Numbered from the stretch's first letter, positions 38,174 through 47,000 are shown. The stretch: 64,000 nt of DNA from Salegentibacter sediminis (GCF_002078605.1 NZ_MSJR01000001.1:496001-560000); one strand, 5' to 3'. Numbers and translations: made by a program. The notes: a model not told the origin generated them from the letters alone.

Positions 38174-39502
38174 ATGTTCGATAATTTAAGCGACAAGTTA
38201 GATAATGCCTTACACGTTTTAAAAGGTCACGGGCAAATTACCGAGGTTAATGTAGCCGAAACTCTTAAAGAGGTTCGACGCGCCCTAGTGGATGCCGATG
38301 TGAATTATAAGATTGCTAAGGAATTTACCAACACCGTAAAAGAAAAAGCACTTGGCCAGGATGTTTTAACAGCATTAAAGCCGGGGCAAATGATGGTGAA
38401 GCTCGTCAAGGATGAGCTTACCGAGCTGATGGGAGGTGAAGCTGAAGGAATTGACCTGTCAGGTAACCCATCGGTGATCCTGATGTCTGGTTTGCAGGGT
38501 AGTGGTAAAACCACTTTCTCGGGGAAACTGGCTAATTTTCTAAAGAATAAAAAGACCAAAAAACCTCTTTTAGTAGCTTGTGATGTTTACCGCCCAGCGG
38601 CGATAAACCAGTTGCATGTAGTGGGAGAACAGGTTGGCGTTGAGGTATATTCTGAAGAAGGGAATATGGATCCGGTTGCGATCTCTAAAGCAGCCATCGC
38701 TCACGCCAAGCAAAATGGTCATAACGTAGTAATAATTGATACCGCCGGTCGTCTTGCTGTGGATGAAGAAATGATGACCGAAATTGCCAATATTCACCAG
38801 GCGATTGAACCACAGGAAACCTTATTTGTGGTAGATTCCATGACGGGTCAGGATGCTGTGAATACCGCTAAAGCTTTTAACGACAGACTTAATTTTGACG
38901 GGGTTATCCTTACCAAATTAGATGGTGATACCCGTGGTGGTGCTGCGATCTCCATTAAATCGGTAGTAAATAAACCTATAAAATTCATAGGTACCGGTGA
39001 GAAGATGGATGCGATTGATGTGTTCTACCCTTCCCGTATGGCCGATAGAATTTTGGGGATGGGGGATGTTGTTTCTCTTGTTGAGCGCGCCCAGGAGCAA
39101 TATGATGAAGAAGAAGCTAGAAAGCTTCAGAAGAAGATTGCCAAAAATAAATTCGGTTTTGATGATTTCCTGAAACAGCTTCAGCAAATCAAGAAAATGG
39201 GGTCCATGAAAGACCTGATGGGAATGATTCCCGGGGCCGGAAAGATGCTGAAAGATGTGGATATCGATGATGATGCTTTCAAAGGAATTGAAGCGATAAT
39301 ACATTCCATGACTCCTGAAGAGCGCAGCAACCCAAAAATTATAAACTCCAGCCGTAAGAAGCGTATTAGTAAAGGTTCGGGGACAACGGTGCAGGAGGTA
39401 AACCAGCTTTTGAAGCAATTCAACCAAATGGGTAAAATGATGAAAATGATGCAGGGCGGTGGCGGCCAGAAGATGATGCAAATGATGAAGGGGATGAAAT
39501 AA
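38174..39502 (+). CDS. ffh: Signal recognition particle protein Ffh (SRP54)
   Basis: 442-aa SRP GTPase that targets nascent membrane proteins to FtsY and SecYEG. N-domain (residues 1-90), G-domain with GLQGSGKTTF (106-115), DTAGRLAVDEEM, TKLDGDTRGGAA, and a methionine-rich M-domain (about 300-442; MGSMKDLMGMIPG, MMKMMQGGGGQKMMQMMKGM). Downstream gap holds a composite repeat, then folD. Confidence 0.97.
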   Translation: MFDNLSDKLDNALHVLKGHGQITEVNVAETLKEVRRALVDADVNYKIAKEFTNTVKEKALGQDVLTALKPGQMMVKLVKDELTELMGGEAEGIDLSGNPSVILMSGLQGSGKTTFSGKLANFLKNKKTKKPLLVACDVYRPAAINQLHVVGEQVGVEVYSEEGNMDPVAISKAAIAHAKQNGHNVVIIDTAGRLAVDEEMMTEIANIHQAIEPQETLFVVDSMTGQDAVNTAKAFNDRLNFDGVILTKLDGDTRGGAAISIKSVVNKPIKFIGTGEKMDAIDVFYPSRMADRILGMGDVVSLVERAQEQYDEEEARKLQKKIAKNKFGFDDFLKQLQQIKKMGSMKDLMGMIPGAGKMLKDVDIDDDAFKGIEAIIHSMTPEERSNPKIINSSRKKRISKGSGTTVQEVNQLLKQFNQMGKMMKMMQGGGGQKMMQMMKGMK

Positions 39503-39504
39503 AG

Positions 39505-39580
39505 CCCCTAATCCCAAGGGGAAAATTTTTGAAATCAATCGCAACTCTCCTCCCTTTTTTAGAGGTCGGGAGGGCCTTAT
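39505..39580. repeat. Composite palindromic intergenic element between ffh and folD
   Basis: Two hairpin-forming pieces: CCCCTAATCCCAAGGGG (about 39505-39521) and CCTCCC (39549-39554) with GGGAGG (39568-39573) across a TTTTTTAGAGGTC loop. Sequences of this look, with outer AAGCCC / GGGCCTT ends in inverted orientation, occur as dispersed elements in Bacteroidota genomes; I see one copy here. It may also help end ffh transcripts. Confidence 0.4.
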
Positions 39581-39593
39581 AGATAAGCTATAC

Positions 39594-40487
39594 ATGACTA
39601 TTTTAGACGGAAAAAAGACCAGTAACGACATTAAAAATGAAATTGCTGGGGAAGTGGAAAAAATCAAGGAAAAGGGCGGGAAGGTGCCGCACCTGGCTGC
39701 CATTATTGTGGGAAAAGATGGTGCAAGCCTCACTTATGTAAATGCCAAGGTAAAATCCTGTAAACAGGTAGGTTTTGAGTCTTCCCTTTACCGCTTGCCT
39801 AATACCATTAGTGAGCTGGAGTTGCTTGATAAGATCGAGGAACTCAACCAAAATGACGAAATTGATGGGTTTATTGTTCAGTTACCACTACCACCTCAAA
39901 TCGATACCCAGAAAGTTTTAAATGCTGTTGATCCTAATAAAGATGTAGATGGATTCCATCCTACCAACTTCGGAAAAATGGCTTTGGATATGACCTCGTT
40001 CATACCTGCCACGCCTTTTGGAATTCTTGAATTATTGGAGCGCTATGATATTCCTACCAAAGGGAAACACACCGTGGTTATTGGGCGTAGCTATATAGTG
40101 GGGAGACCTATGAGTATATTAATGGGCCGCAGTGGATTTCCCGGAAATTCTACCGTAACGCTTACTCATGAATTCACTAAAAATATTACCCAGATTACTT
40201 CTCAGGCCGATATTATTATAATTGCCGTTGGGATTCCCGATTTCCTTAAAGCCGAAATGGTTAAAGATGATGCGGTTGTTATCGATGTAGGAATTACCCG
40301 TGTGCCCGATGATAGCAAAGAAAAAGGCTATGTAATTAAAGGAGACGTTGATTTTGAAAATTGCAGTAAAAAATGTTCCTATATTACCCCAGTTCCTGGT
40401 GGGGTTGGTCCTATGACTGTTTCAATGCTGCTCAAGAACACCTTGCTTGCCAGAGAACGGCACAAGCAAAGAGGTATGAAGAGATAA
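39594..40487 (+). CDS. folD: Bifunctional methylenetetrahydrofolate dehydrogenase/cyclohydrolase FolD
   Basis: 297-aa one-carbon enzyme (NADP-dependent dehydrogenase and cyclohydrolase). Conserved: LTYVNAKVKSCKQVGFES with the catalytic lysine region, DGFIVQLPLPPQID, DVDGFHPTNFGKM, and the NADP site VVIGRSYIVGRPMSILMG and PVPGGVGPMTVSMLL. Many homologues have GRSNIVG; here the position is Tyr. The stop codon overlaps the downstream terminator. Confidence 0.96.
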   Translation: MTILDGKKTSNDIKNEIAGEVEKIKEKGGKVPHLAAIIVGKDGASLTYVNAKVKSCKQVGFESSLYRLPNTISELELLDKIEELNQNDEIDGFIVQLPLPPQIDTQKVLNAVDPNKDVDGFHPTNFGKMALDMTSFIPATPFGILELLERYDIPTKGKHTVVIGRSYIVGRPMSILMGRSGFPGNSTVTLTHEFTKNITQITSQADIIIIAVGIPDFLKAEMVKDDAVVIDVGITRVPDDSKEKGYVIKGDVDFENCSKKCSYITPVPGGVGPMTVSMLLKNTLLARERHKQRGMKR

Positions 40488-40528
40488 AAAAAAGGCTTTC
40501 TGGTTTATATTTCAGAAAGCCTTTTTTT
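40486..40528. terminator. Bidirectional terminator between folD and the DUF1232 gene
   Basis: Perfect 16-bp stem AAAAAAAGGCTTTCTG (40487-40502) / CAGAAAGCCTTTTTTT (40513-40528) with a 10-nt loop. A-run before and T-run after make it work on both strands; the two convergent genes end on either side of it. Confidence 0.92.
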
Positions 40529-40529
40529 C

Positions 40530-40934
40530 TTAAGCTTCTTCTCCTTCTTCCAGCTTCCAATCGAGATATTTGTGTAGATCGGTTTCCATAAATCTTAAGG
40601 AAAAAGTTAAGACCGCAAAATCATCGACATAGCCTACTCCCGGAATAAAATCTGGCATCATGTCTAATGGATTTAAAACATATAACAAGGCAAAGGCTAT
40701 AGCTGCAATGGTAAACCAGGGAACATCTTTATAGATTCCTTTGCGGTAATCCTGCAGCATGCCAAACATTACTTTTCCCAGTTCAGTATATTTTTTAAGG
40801 GCATTCGCATTTAGGATCTTATCTGAAATTTCCTGCTGATTTTTAGCTGCCATTTCCACGTCGCCTTCATCAATCTTAGCGACTTTTTCTTCTACATATT
40901 TTTCATCAATATTTGTACTTTTTCTGCTAAACAT
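40530..40934 (-). CDS. YkvA family protein (DUF1232)
   Basis: 134 aa. The DUF1232 core NPLDMMPDFIPGVGYVDDF sits between two hydrophobic helices (WFTIAAIAFALLYVL and VLTFSLRFM). The N-terminal third is charged and helical. The family is widespread and membrane-associated; function unknown. First of a minus-strand group ending at the folD terminator; AI-2E-family gene starts 27 bases upstream. Confidence 0.85.
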   Translation of the reverse strand: MFSRKSTNIDEKYVEEKVAKIDEGDVEMAAKNQQEISDKILNANALKKYTELGKVMFGMLQDYRKGIYKDVPWFTIAAIAFALLYVLNPLDMMPDFIPGVGYVDDFAVLTFSLRFMETDLHKYLDWKLEEGEEA

Positions 40935-40961
40935 CTTTTAGTTTTTAATAGTGATTAGTAT

Positions 40962-41981
40962 TTATAATTTGTCGTACGAATTTCCGTATTCTTTCTTATA
41001 GATCTTCAGTATTAAAAGGAATAAGGAAATCAGTAATGGACCGAAAATCAATCCGATGAAACCAAATAAAGGAACTCCTATTATAACTCCAAAAAGAGTT
41101 ATTAGTGGGTGCACATCGGCCAAACGTTCCAGAATATATAACCGAATCAGGTTATCGGTAACCCCTACCACTGCAAAGCCATAAATAAGCATGGCAACAG
41201 CCTGCCAGTTATCGCCCTGGGCAAAAAGCAAAATCGTTACCGGGATAATCCCTACGGCAGTCCCAACAAAGGGAATCATAGACCCAATAGCGGTAATTAC
41301 AAACCAGAATAATGGATCGGGTACTCCAAAAATAAGGAATCCTATAAGGGCCACTATACCCTGGAATAGAGCTACCAACGGAATTCCCAGCGCATTCGAT
41401 TTTACCAGTTCATTGCTTTCATCGCTAATTACATCAATATTATCTCTTCCCATAGGAATATATGAAAAGAGTATTTCCTTCATTTTATCCCTGTTTATAA
41501 GCATATAATAGAGCATAAAATACATAATACCAATCGCGATGGTAGCGTTAAAGGTGCCGCCGGCGAGGCTTTGTAAATTGCCCGAAACCCAGTTTGTTAC
41601 GGCCGAGGTATCTATGTTGCTGCTAATACTATATCCGATGTAACTTTCGGCTTCTGCCAGTTGATCTTTAATTGCCCTTATCACCCTTTCTGAATTAGCC
41701 ACCGCTTTTCCTATTTTAGAGGTTAGCATAATTACTACCAGGCTTACGGGTACCAGGATCCCAATAAAAGAGCCTGTCATTAAAAGGCCTGCTGCAAGAC
41801 CGGGATTCCAGCCTCTATCAAGCAGTTTCTTCATCCAGTTTCTAAGGACCACATATAAGGTGACCGCGCCAAGAACTCCGGATAAATATGGAATGATTTC
41901 CTGAAAAATTAAAACCGACAGGAATAATATGAGCAGAAGCACAAATAACTGTCTTACAAGGCCCGGTTTTAATCTATCCAT
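40962..41981 (-). CDS. AI-2E family transporter (PerM/YtvI-like)
   Basis: 339-aa inner-membrane protein with about seven to eight hydrophobic segments. The family pattern ALFQGIVALIGFLIFGVPDP, FVGTAVGIIPVTILLF, and IGVPLFGFIGLIFGPLLI near the C-terminus is clear. Some members export autoinducer-2, but others are Na+/H+ antiporters or of unknown role, so no specific substrate should be inferred. In line with the DUF1232 and VOC genes. Confidence 0.87.
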   Translation of the reverse strand: MDRLKPGLVRQLFVLLLILFLSVLIFQEIIPYLSGVLGAVTLYVVLRNWMKKLLDRGWNPGLAAGLLMTGSFIGILVPVSLVVIMLTSKIGKAVANSERVIRAIKDQLAEAESYIGYSISSNIDTSAVTNWVSGNLQSLAGGTFNATIAIGIMYFMLYYMLINRDKMKEILFSYIPMGRDNIDVISDESNELVKSNALGIPLVALFQGIVALIGFLIFGVPDPLFWFVITAIGSMIPFVGTAVGIIPVTILLFAQGDNWQAVAMLIYGFAVVGVTDNLIRLYILERLADVHPLITLFGVIIGVPLFGFIGLIFGPLLISLFLLILKIYKKEYGNSYDKL

Positions 41982-41997
41982 AGAAAATTATTTAAGA

Positions 41998-42420
41998 CTA
42001 CGATGCAAAAAGCTGATCTTGGTTTTTGAAAGCTTTAAATTCCAAAGCATTACCGCTAGGGTCTTTAAAAAACATTGTCGCTTGCTCGCCAACCTCACCC
42101 TTAAGTCTTATATAGGGTTCAATTATGAAATCTATCCCCCGGGTTTTCATTAATTTGGAGAATTCCTGGAAAACATCCCATTCCAATACAACCCCAAAAT
42201 GGGGAACAGGAACATCTTTGCCATCTACAGGGTTAGAATGAGCTTTTTCCGTTTCTGAAGGAGGTTTATAATGAATGACCAGTTGATGGCCAAAAAAATT
42301 AAAATCTACCCAGTGCTCACTACTTCTGCCTTCCCCGCATCCCAGAACGTCCCGGTAAAATTTTCGGGCCTCCTGAAGATTAGAAACAGGAATGGCAAGG
42401 TGAAAAGGTGGTATTTTCAT
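41998..42420 (-). CDS. VOC family (glyoxalase/dioxygenase-like) protein
   Basis: 140-aa vicinal-oxygen-chelate fold. [22 protein letters not shown] opens the first beta-alpha-beta module with a likely metal histidine (H7); [13 protein letters not shown] follows, then [15 protein letters not shown] opens the second, and [15 protein letters not shown] carries the likely metal glutamate near the C-terminus. Substrate unknown; close relatives are usually labelled glyoxalase/bleomycin-resistance. Confidence 0.85.
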   Translation of the reverse strand: MKIPPFHLAIPVSNLQEARKFYRDVLGCGEGRSSEHWVDFNFFGHQLVIHYKPPSETEKAHSNPVDGKDVPVPHFGVVLEWDVFQEFSKLMKTRGIDFIIEPYIRLKGEVGEQATMFFKDPSGNALEFKAFKNQDQLFAS

Positions 42421-42503
42421 GTTTAGATAATTACCTGATTAGTGTTTAATTAAAATTAGGAAGTTATCTTAACATATTATCAATAAAGTTCGCTAATAAT
42501 CTG

Positions 42504-43340
42504 TTAAGATTTGTGCTTCGGTCCTCGTGAAGGCCTGTTTTTTTTGGGTTTGAACTTAGTGTGTGTCTTTAAGTTCCTGGAGGCAGCTTTCTCCAGTTTG
42601 GAGGCCTCTTCTGTTTTTATCGAATCATCTACCATCTTATTGATGGTTTCCAGTTCCTCCCTGGTGAGATCACGCCATTGGCCTACAGGTAGATCAAGGC
42701 TCACGTTCATTATTCTGATGCGTTTGAGAGAGGTCACCTCATAGCCTAAAAATTCACACATGCGTCTAATCTGGCGGTTAAGCCCCTGGGTTAAAACAAT
42801 CCGGAATTCATATTTCCCCAGTTTCTCTACCTCGCTTTTTTTGGTAATCGTATTAAGAATGGGTACCCCATTACTCATTCGTTTAATAAAATCGTCTGTT
42901 ATTGGCCGGTTTACCGTGACGATATATTCTTTTTCGTGGTTGTTGCGGGCTCTCAGAATTTTATTAACAATATCCCCATCATTGGTAAGAAAAATAAGTC
43001 CTTCACTGGGCTTGTCAAGGCGTCCGATAGGGAAAATACGCTTGGGGTAATTTATAAAATCAATAATGTTATCCTTTTCCACCCGGGTATCTGTAGTACA
43101 AACAATTCCCACGGGTTTATTAAAGGCCAGGTAAACATTTGGTTCCTTTTTCTCTTTAGCTGAAATCAATTGACCGTCAACCCGAACCTCGTCTCCGGTA
43201 GCGATCTTTGTGCCCATCTCAGGAACCTTTCCGTTTAGGGTAATTCGGCCCTGGTCTATGAGTTTATCGGCTTCGCGGCGGGAGCAGTAGCCAACCTCGC
43301 TAAGGTATTTGTTTATTCGGGTAAGTTTCTCTTCGGCCAT
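42504..43340 (-). CDS. rluF: 23S rRNA pseudouridine synthase RluF-type
   Basis: 278 aa with start at 43340. S4 RNA-binding domain ([22 protein letters not shown], residues 7-60), then the RsuA/RluB/E/F catalytic domain with the nucleophile D109 in [10 protein letters not shown] and [18 protein letters not shown]. The RIRIMNVSL stretch resembles RluF (U2604). The open frame extends to 43403, but a perfect -7 box at 43358-43365 lies inside that extension. A basic tail ([14 protein letters not shown]) ends the protein. Confidence 0.88.
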   Translation of the reverse strand: MAEEKLTRINKYLSEVGYCSRREADKLIDQGRITLNGKVPEMGTKIATGDEVRVDGQLISAKEKKEPNVYLAFNKPVGIVCTTDTRVEKDNIIDFINYPKRIFPIGRLDKPSEGLIFLTNDGDIVNKILRARNNHEKEYIVTVNRPITDDFIKRMSNGVPILNTITKKSEVEKLGKYEFRIVLTQGLNRQIRRMCEFLGYEVTSLKRIRIMNVSLDLPVGQWRDLTREELETINKMVDDSIKTEEASKLEKAASRNLKTHTKFKPKKNRPSRGPKHKS

Positions 43341-43357
43341 AAATTTGATTTCTGATG

Positions 43358-43365
43358 CAAAGATA
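43358..43365 (-). promoter_or_regulatory. -7 box of rluF
   Basis: Minus-strand TATCTTTG, full match to TAnnTTTG, 17 nt before the ATG at 43340. It decides the start: the longer frame would begin upstream of the promoter. Confidence 0.45.
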
Positions 43366-43421
43366 CAAGATTTAAAACGCTCTTTTAAATAACTAATTTT
43401 CAAAAAAAAATGAATCCACAG

Positions 43422-43450
43422 GCAACCTTTTGTAACTTTCCTACGTCTAT
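43422..43450 (+). promoter_or_regulatory. ECF-type promoter of the sigma-factor operon (autoregulation)
   Basis: GCAACCTTTT (43422-43431) with the -35 AAC core at 43424-43426, then CGTCTAT (43444-43450) with CGTC 17 nt after AAC. This is the layout used by ECF sigma factors (AAC ... CGTC) and unlike the housekeeping TTTG/TAnnTTTG promoters elsewhere in the window. GTG start at 43480, about 30 nt downstream. Confidence 0.55.
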
Positions 43451-43479
43451 GTATATAGAGGCTAATTTAAAAACCACCG

Positions 43480-44037
43480 GTGAAAGTAATTCAACTCTTT
43501 AAAAACCAGAATTCACTCATTAAACGGGCTGCGAAAAACGACAAGGAAGCGCAGCGGCAATTATATGAAGCGCATGCGGGAAAAATGCTGAGTGTTTGCC
43601 GGCAATATATTAAAGATCTACAGCAGGCGGAAGAGGTGATGCTTAACGGGTTTTTAAAAGTTTTTCTTCATCTTAAAAGTTTTAAAAGTGAAGGCAGCTT
43701 CGAAGGTTGGATCAGGAAAATCATGGTTCGGGAGTGTATCTCGTTTCTTAGATCAAAGAAAGATTTTCAATTTCTGGAGGATGAATTTTCACAACCTGAA
43801 ATCGCTGAAACGGTTTCTTCTGCTTTAAGTGCAGAAGAGATCCAGACTTTAATAGATGAGCTCCCAGCAGGCTACCGAATGGTATTTGTGATGTATGCTA
43901 TTGAAGGTTATAAACATTTTGAAATAGCTGAATTGCTGAAGATCACAGAAGGGACTTCAAAATCCCAGCTTTTTAAAGCAAGAAAAATATTACAGGAAAA
44001 ATTAATCGCACAAAACGCAGCTTATGGCACTACATAG
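43480..44037 (+). CDS. ECF-type RNA polymerase sigma factor
   Basis: 185-aa sigma-70 family protein. Region 2 (about residues 15-85) QRQLYEAHAGKMLSVCRQYI ... SFEGWIRKIMVRECISFLR; region 4 (about 120-175) LIDELPAGYRMVFVMYAIEG, followed by the helix-turn-helix FEIAELLKITEGTSKSQLF. No regions 1 or 3, as expected for the extracytoplasmic-function class. Starts with GTG at 43480 and overlaps the next gene by 14 bases, so the partner is translationally coupled. An ECF-like promoter precedes it. Confidence 0.92.
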   Translation: MKVIQLFKNQNSLIKRAAKNDKEAQRQLYEAHAGKMLSVCRQYIKDLQQAEEVMLNGFLKVFLHLKSFKSEGSFEGWIRKIMVRECISFLRSKKDFQFLEDEFSQPEIAETVSSALSAEEIQTLIDELPAGYRMVFVMYAIEGYKHFEIAELLKITEGTSKSQLFKARKILQEKLIAQNAAYGTT

Positions 44038-44773
44038 ATTTGAAGAGGAGGCAGGGAAGAAGTTGAGGGAACGCCAAATAGCACCTTCCCCCGGTAGTTG
44101 GGAAAAACTTGAAGCCAGATTGGGCCAGGATAGTGAAAAGAGGAAATTCAGAATATGGTGGCCGGGGCTTGCAGCAGTGGTGATTCTGGCCTTTTTAGCA
44201 GGAAATTTACTGTTTAAAAAAACTGAAACTGCCCCCGTTATAGTTGAAGAACCCATTATTGAAGAATTGGAAAATTCTTCGGAACCAGGAATTTTTAAAG
44301 CTCCCGTTGAGGTAGCTTCAGAAGAAGAAAACACTTCTCAAATTCAGCGAAAGGAGACTGAAATTGCAGAAAATATTCCACAGGAAAAATTAGAAAAGGA
44401 TGATCGGGAAATTTTGATTTCTGCTTCAGAAGAAATTGAAAATCTGCAAGTTGAAATAGAAAATATTAAGCTTGAACCTCCAACTCAGGAAATAAATGTA
44501 CCCCAAACCGATTTGCAAGAAGCCATTGCCATGCTTGTTTCTGAACAGGCGGAAAAAGATATAACCGATGCCGAAGTTGATGAGTTGTTACTTGAAGCCG
44601 CGAGCCAAATTGCCAGAGAACAAAACTATGTTGGTAATACCAGGGTGAATGCCTCGGCGCTCCTGGCCGATGTAGAAGCTGAGCTCGACCAGTCATTCCG
44701 GCAAAAGATTTTTGAAATGCTAAAGGAAGGCTATGCCGAAGCCCGGTATACTTTTGTAAACAGGAATAATTAA
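44024..44773 (+). CDS. Single-pass membrane protein, probable anti-sigma factor
   Basis: 249 aa. A short cytoplasmic N-terminal region FEEEAGKKLRERQIAPSPGSWEKLEARL, of the kind found in proteins encoded right after ECF sigma genes in Bacteroidota, is followed by one membrane segment (residues 45-64) and a long acidic, Glu-rich periplasmic part with predicted helices. No zinc-binding (ZAS) HxxxCxxC motif and no FecR domain. Role as anti-sigma is inferred from the 14-base overlap with the sigma gene, topology and the N-terminal pattern. Confidence 0.65.
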   Translation: MALHRFEEEAGKKLRERQIAPSPGSWEKLEARLGQDSEKRKFRIWWPGLAAVVILAFLAGNLLFKKTETAPVIVEEPIIEELENSSEPGIFKAPVEVASEEENTSQIQRKETEIAENIPQEKLEKDDREILISASEEIENLQVEIENIKLEPPTQEINVPQTDLQEAIAMLVSEQAEKDITDAEVDELLLEAASQIAREQNYVGNTRVNASALLADVEAELDQSFRQKIFEMLKEGYAEARYTFVNRNN

Positions 44774-44827
44774 TTATCAATAAAGCCCATCATTAAGATG
44801 GGGTCATTCATCAAACATCAATCTATC

Positions 44828-45865
44828 ATGAAAACACTTATTATCAGTATCACAGTATCTCTTTGTAGCATTTTATTTCAAAAGTTGGAGGCCCAGGAAA
44901 ATTTGCCTTCCGAAGAAAAAAGAACAGAATTTATTCAGCAAAAAAAAGAGGAAATCATAAAAGAGGAAAAGGCTTTGCTTAAATATAAAGTGGAGCGAAT
45001 TAATGAACGTCTTGAAAAGAATTTGATTACTGCCGGGGAGGCAACAACTCTTAAAAATGAAGCAGCAGAAATTCATGCCAAAAACATTGAGAATCGTATT
45101 GCTATTTTAGAGAATGAAACAGAATTGAAAAACCGGAACGAAGATTTTCGAGGGTATATTTCTTTGGGAGGAAATGGCAAAATTCTCGACATCAAGGTTA
45201 ATGAAGAACGAGAGCGTCTGTATGATAAAAGAACTACAACAGATTTAGTTATAGCCGCCGGATTTAACAACGCGCTTGAAGATGGCCAGTCCCTAAATGA
45301 TTCTGATTTTAAAATAGGCGGAAGTCGCTTTTTTGAAATAGGCTGGGCCTGGAAAACCCGGGTATTTGAAAATTCTAACTGGCTGCGGGTGAAGTATGGG
45401 GTTTCTTTTCAGTTTAATGGATTAAAACCTACCGACAACCGTTACTTTGTTGAAAATGATAAGGAAACGACTCTTCAAAGTTTTGATTATGATCTCAAAA
45501 AATCAAAATTCAGAATGGATAATCTGGTGGCGCCTGTGCATTTTGAATTTGGTCCTTCTACAAAAGTCGAAACCGATAGAAGTATCCGTTATTCTACCGT
45601 GGGGAAGCTAAAAATTGGCTTGGGAGGCTATGCCGGTTTTAATATAGGAGAGCGGCAAAAGCTCAAGTATAAAGTTGATGGCGATAAGGTAAAAGAAAAA
45701 CTAAAAAACGATTATAATACCAACGATTTGGTTTATGGTTTAAGTGCTTACCTGGGATGGGGTGGGGCCACCTTATACGGGAAATACGATTTGAACCCGA
45801 TTTTCAAAGACCCAAACCGGGAATTGCATAATTTTTCGCTTGGGCTTCGATTTGATGTGGATTAA
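44828..45865 (+). CDS. Unknown outer-membrane protein with coiled-coil N-terminus
   Basis: 345 aa with start at ATG 44828, chosen because it begins the signal peptide MKTLIISITVSLCSILF ending near residue 22; a start 30 bases upstream would add a hydrophilic lead. Residues about 25-105 are a charged helical coiled coil rich in Glu and Lys (EEIIKEEKALLKYKVERINE). The rest shows beta strands (FFEIGWAWKTRVF, WLRVKYGVSFQF, LKIGLGGYAGFNIG, LSAYLGWGGATLYGKYDL) ending FSLGLRFDVD, suggesting a beta barrel. Third gene of the sigma cassette, so it may be a target or a sensor of envelope state (inference). Confidence 0.7.
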   Translation: MKTLIISITVSLCSILFQKLEAQENLPSEEKRTEFIQQKKEEIIKEEKALLKYKVERINERLEKNLITAGEATTLKNEAAEIHAKNIENRIAILENETELKNRNEDFRGYISLGGNGKILDIKVNEERERLYDKRTTTDLVIAAGFNNALEDGQSLNDSDFKIGGSRFFEIGWAWKTRVFENSNWLRVKYGVSFQFNGLKPTDNRYFVENDKETTLQSFDYDLKKSKFRMDNLVAPVHFEFGPSTKVETDRSIRYSTVGKLKIGLGGYAGFNIGERQKLKYKVDGDKVKEKLKNDYNTNDLVYGLSAYLGWGGATLYGKYDLNPIFKDPNRELHNFSLGLRFDVD

Positions 45866-45895
45866 TGAATAAAATATTCAATTCTATAGAAAAGA

Positions 45896-45935
45896 AAGAC
45901 CTCATAACCCCATTAATATGGGGCAATGAGGTCTT
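45896..45935. terminator. Convergent hairpin between the coiled-coil protein and lipoprotein genes
   Basis: AAGACCTCAT (45896-45905) / ATGAGGTCTT (45926-45935) with an inner CCCCAT (45908-45913) / ATGGGG (45918-45923). T-rich sequence follows on the minus strand (complement of GAAAAG to the left), so it best serves the lipoprotein gene. Confidence 0.65.
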
Positions 45936-45951
45936 CGCTGTATAAAAAAAA

Positions 45952-46491
45952 TCAATGAATAATAATTGCTTTTTCTCTGTTCTCTAGCTCTTCTCCATTA
46001 TACCAAACCTTAAGATTGACAAATAGCCCAGTCTTGGCCTTCCATTCAGTTTTAATGGTGTCTGTTATACCATTGCCGAGTTCAAGATAGCTAATAGATG
46101 TTCCTCGTTTTTCACCCTCCTTTTCACTATTAACATCCTTTAAATTACGGGCTGTAAAAATCCGAAGGGAATAAGGCTCGGTTTCATCAATAAGCATAAT
46201 CCCTTGATGCCTGCCAATATCGGGGTCAAATTCTGAAGCTACAACTTTTTTCCCGTCAACCAGATAATACAATGCCATTTTGTCCCTGGAGAGGTGGTTT
46301 TTTGTAGAAGGGTTTAATAAATCCTCTCCATCTTCGTTTAAAAAAACAAGGTCTAGACCTGTGGCTACAACGGCATTTGCTTCTTCCTCGTTGGTAACTT
46401 CATCACCTTTAGAGCAGCCAGTAGAAAGTCCAGCAGTGACTAAAAGAAGGAAAAGTAACATCATGAATTTTTTTGGATAAATTTTTCTCAT
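45952..46491 (-). CDS. Small lipoprotein of unknown function
   Basis: 179 aa. Signal peptide with hydrophobic core MMLLFLLLVTAGL and lipobox LSTGC with C26, followed by SKGDE. The mature part (TGLDLVFLNEDGEDLLNPST, YYLVDGKKVV) looks like a small beta-sandwich. It is not recognised beyond a flavobacterial lipoprotein. It stands alone, with a long AT-rich region upstream. Confidence 0.72.
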   Translation of the reverse strand: MRKIYPKKFMMLLFLLLVTAGLSTGCSKGDEVTNEEEANAVVATGLDLVFLNEDGEDLLNPSTKNHLSRDKMALYYLVDGKKVVASEFDPDIGRHQGIMLIDETEPYSLRIFTARNLKDVNSEKEGEKRGTSISYLELGNGITDTIKTEWKAKTGLFVNLKVWYNGEELENREKAIIIH

Positions 46492-46830
46492 AATTTACAA
46501 TTAAATGAAGGTTAATATAAAATGCGTTAAATAAAGGAATTAACTGTAGGGTGGGAAAAATTCCTAAAAATTTTATTAAATATATTAAAAAATGAATAAT
46601 TCCTAAAGTTTTATTTTGAAGATTTAAATAAGTAACAAGACCTTTCATCCTTGAGTTCCCCTAAGACCTAAAAACTTCTCGTGAAAATTTATTAAATTAA
46701 ATAATTTAGAATCTTTTCGATGAAGTTTAATCATTAAGATTAATTTGTAATTTTATTTGCCTTTTAATTCATAGACCTTGCCGGGGTAAAACGTCGTTAG
46801 GTCTAAATGCCAAATAGCCGTTTTATTTTT

Positions 46831-46838
46831 TAACTTTG
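46831..46838 (+). promoter_or_regulatory. -7 box of dnaG
   Basis: TAACTTTG, full match to TAnnTTTG. The -33 area (about 46808-46810) is ATG rather than TTG. The predicted leader to the TTG start of dnaG is about 180 nt. Confidence 0.45.
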
Positions 46839-46929
46839 CATACCCTAAATTTTGTGTTTCGATATTGCTTTTTTATTGGGAATTACTTCCAGAATTGAAT
46901 TTTAAAAATCGATTTAGAAACAAAAACTA

Positions 46930-47000
46930 CTTAGGTTAAGTAGGGAACGTTAGCGCCAAAATAACACAAACCTCCCAGATTTATTTAACCTAAGAGGTTT
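46930..47000 (+). promoter_or_regulatory. Mutually exclusive hairpins in the dnaG leader
   Basis: CTTAGGTTAA (46930-46939) pairs perfectly with TTAACCTAAG (46985-46994), while AAACCTC (46968-46974) pairs with GAGGTTT (46994-47000). They share G46994 and overlap in space, so the RNA could switch between them. The second hairpin ends 22 nt before the dnaG start. Confidence 0.4.

Noticed and set aside
38918-39733. 271-codon minus-strand open frame across ffh and folD
   Set aside because: Antisense to two conserved genes, His/Phe/Leu-rich composition of a codon shadow, no promoter.
43341-43403. 21-codon N-terminal extension of RluF
   Set aside because: Contains the promoter -7 box; the S4 domain begins right after ATG 43340.
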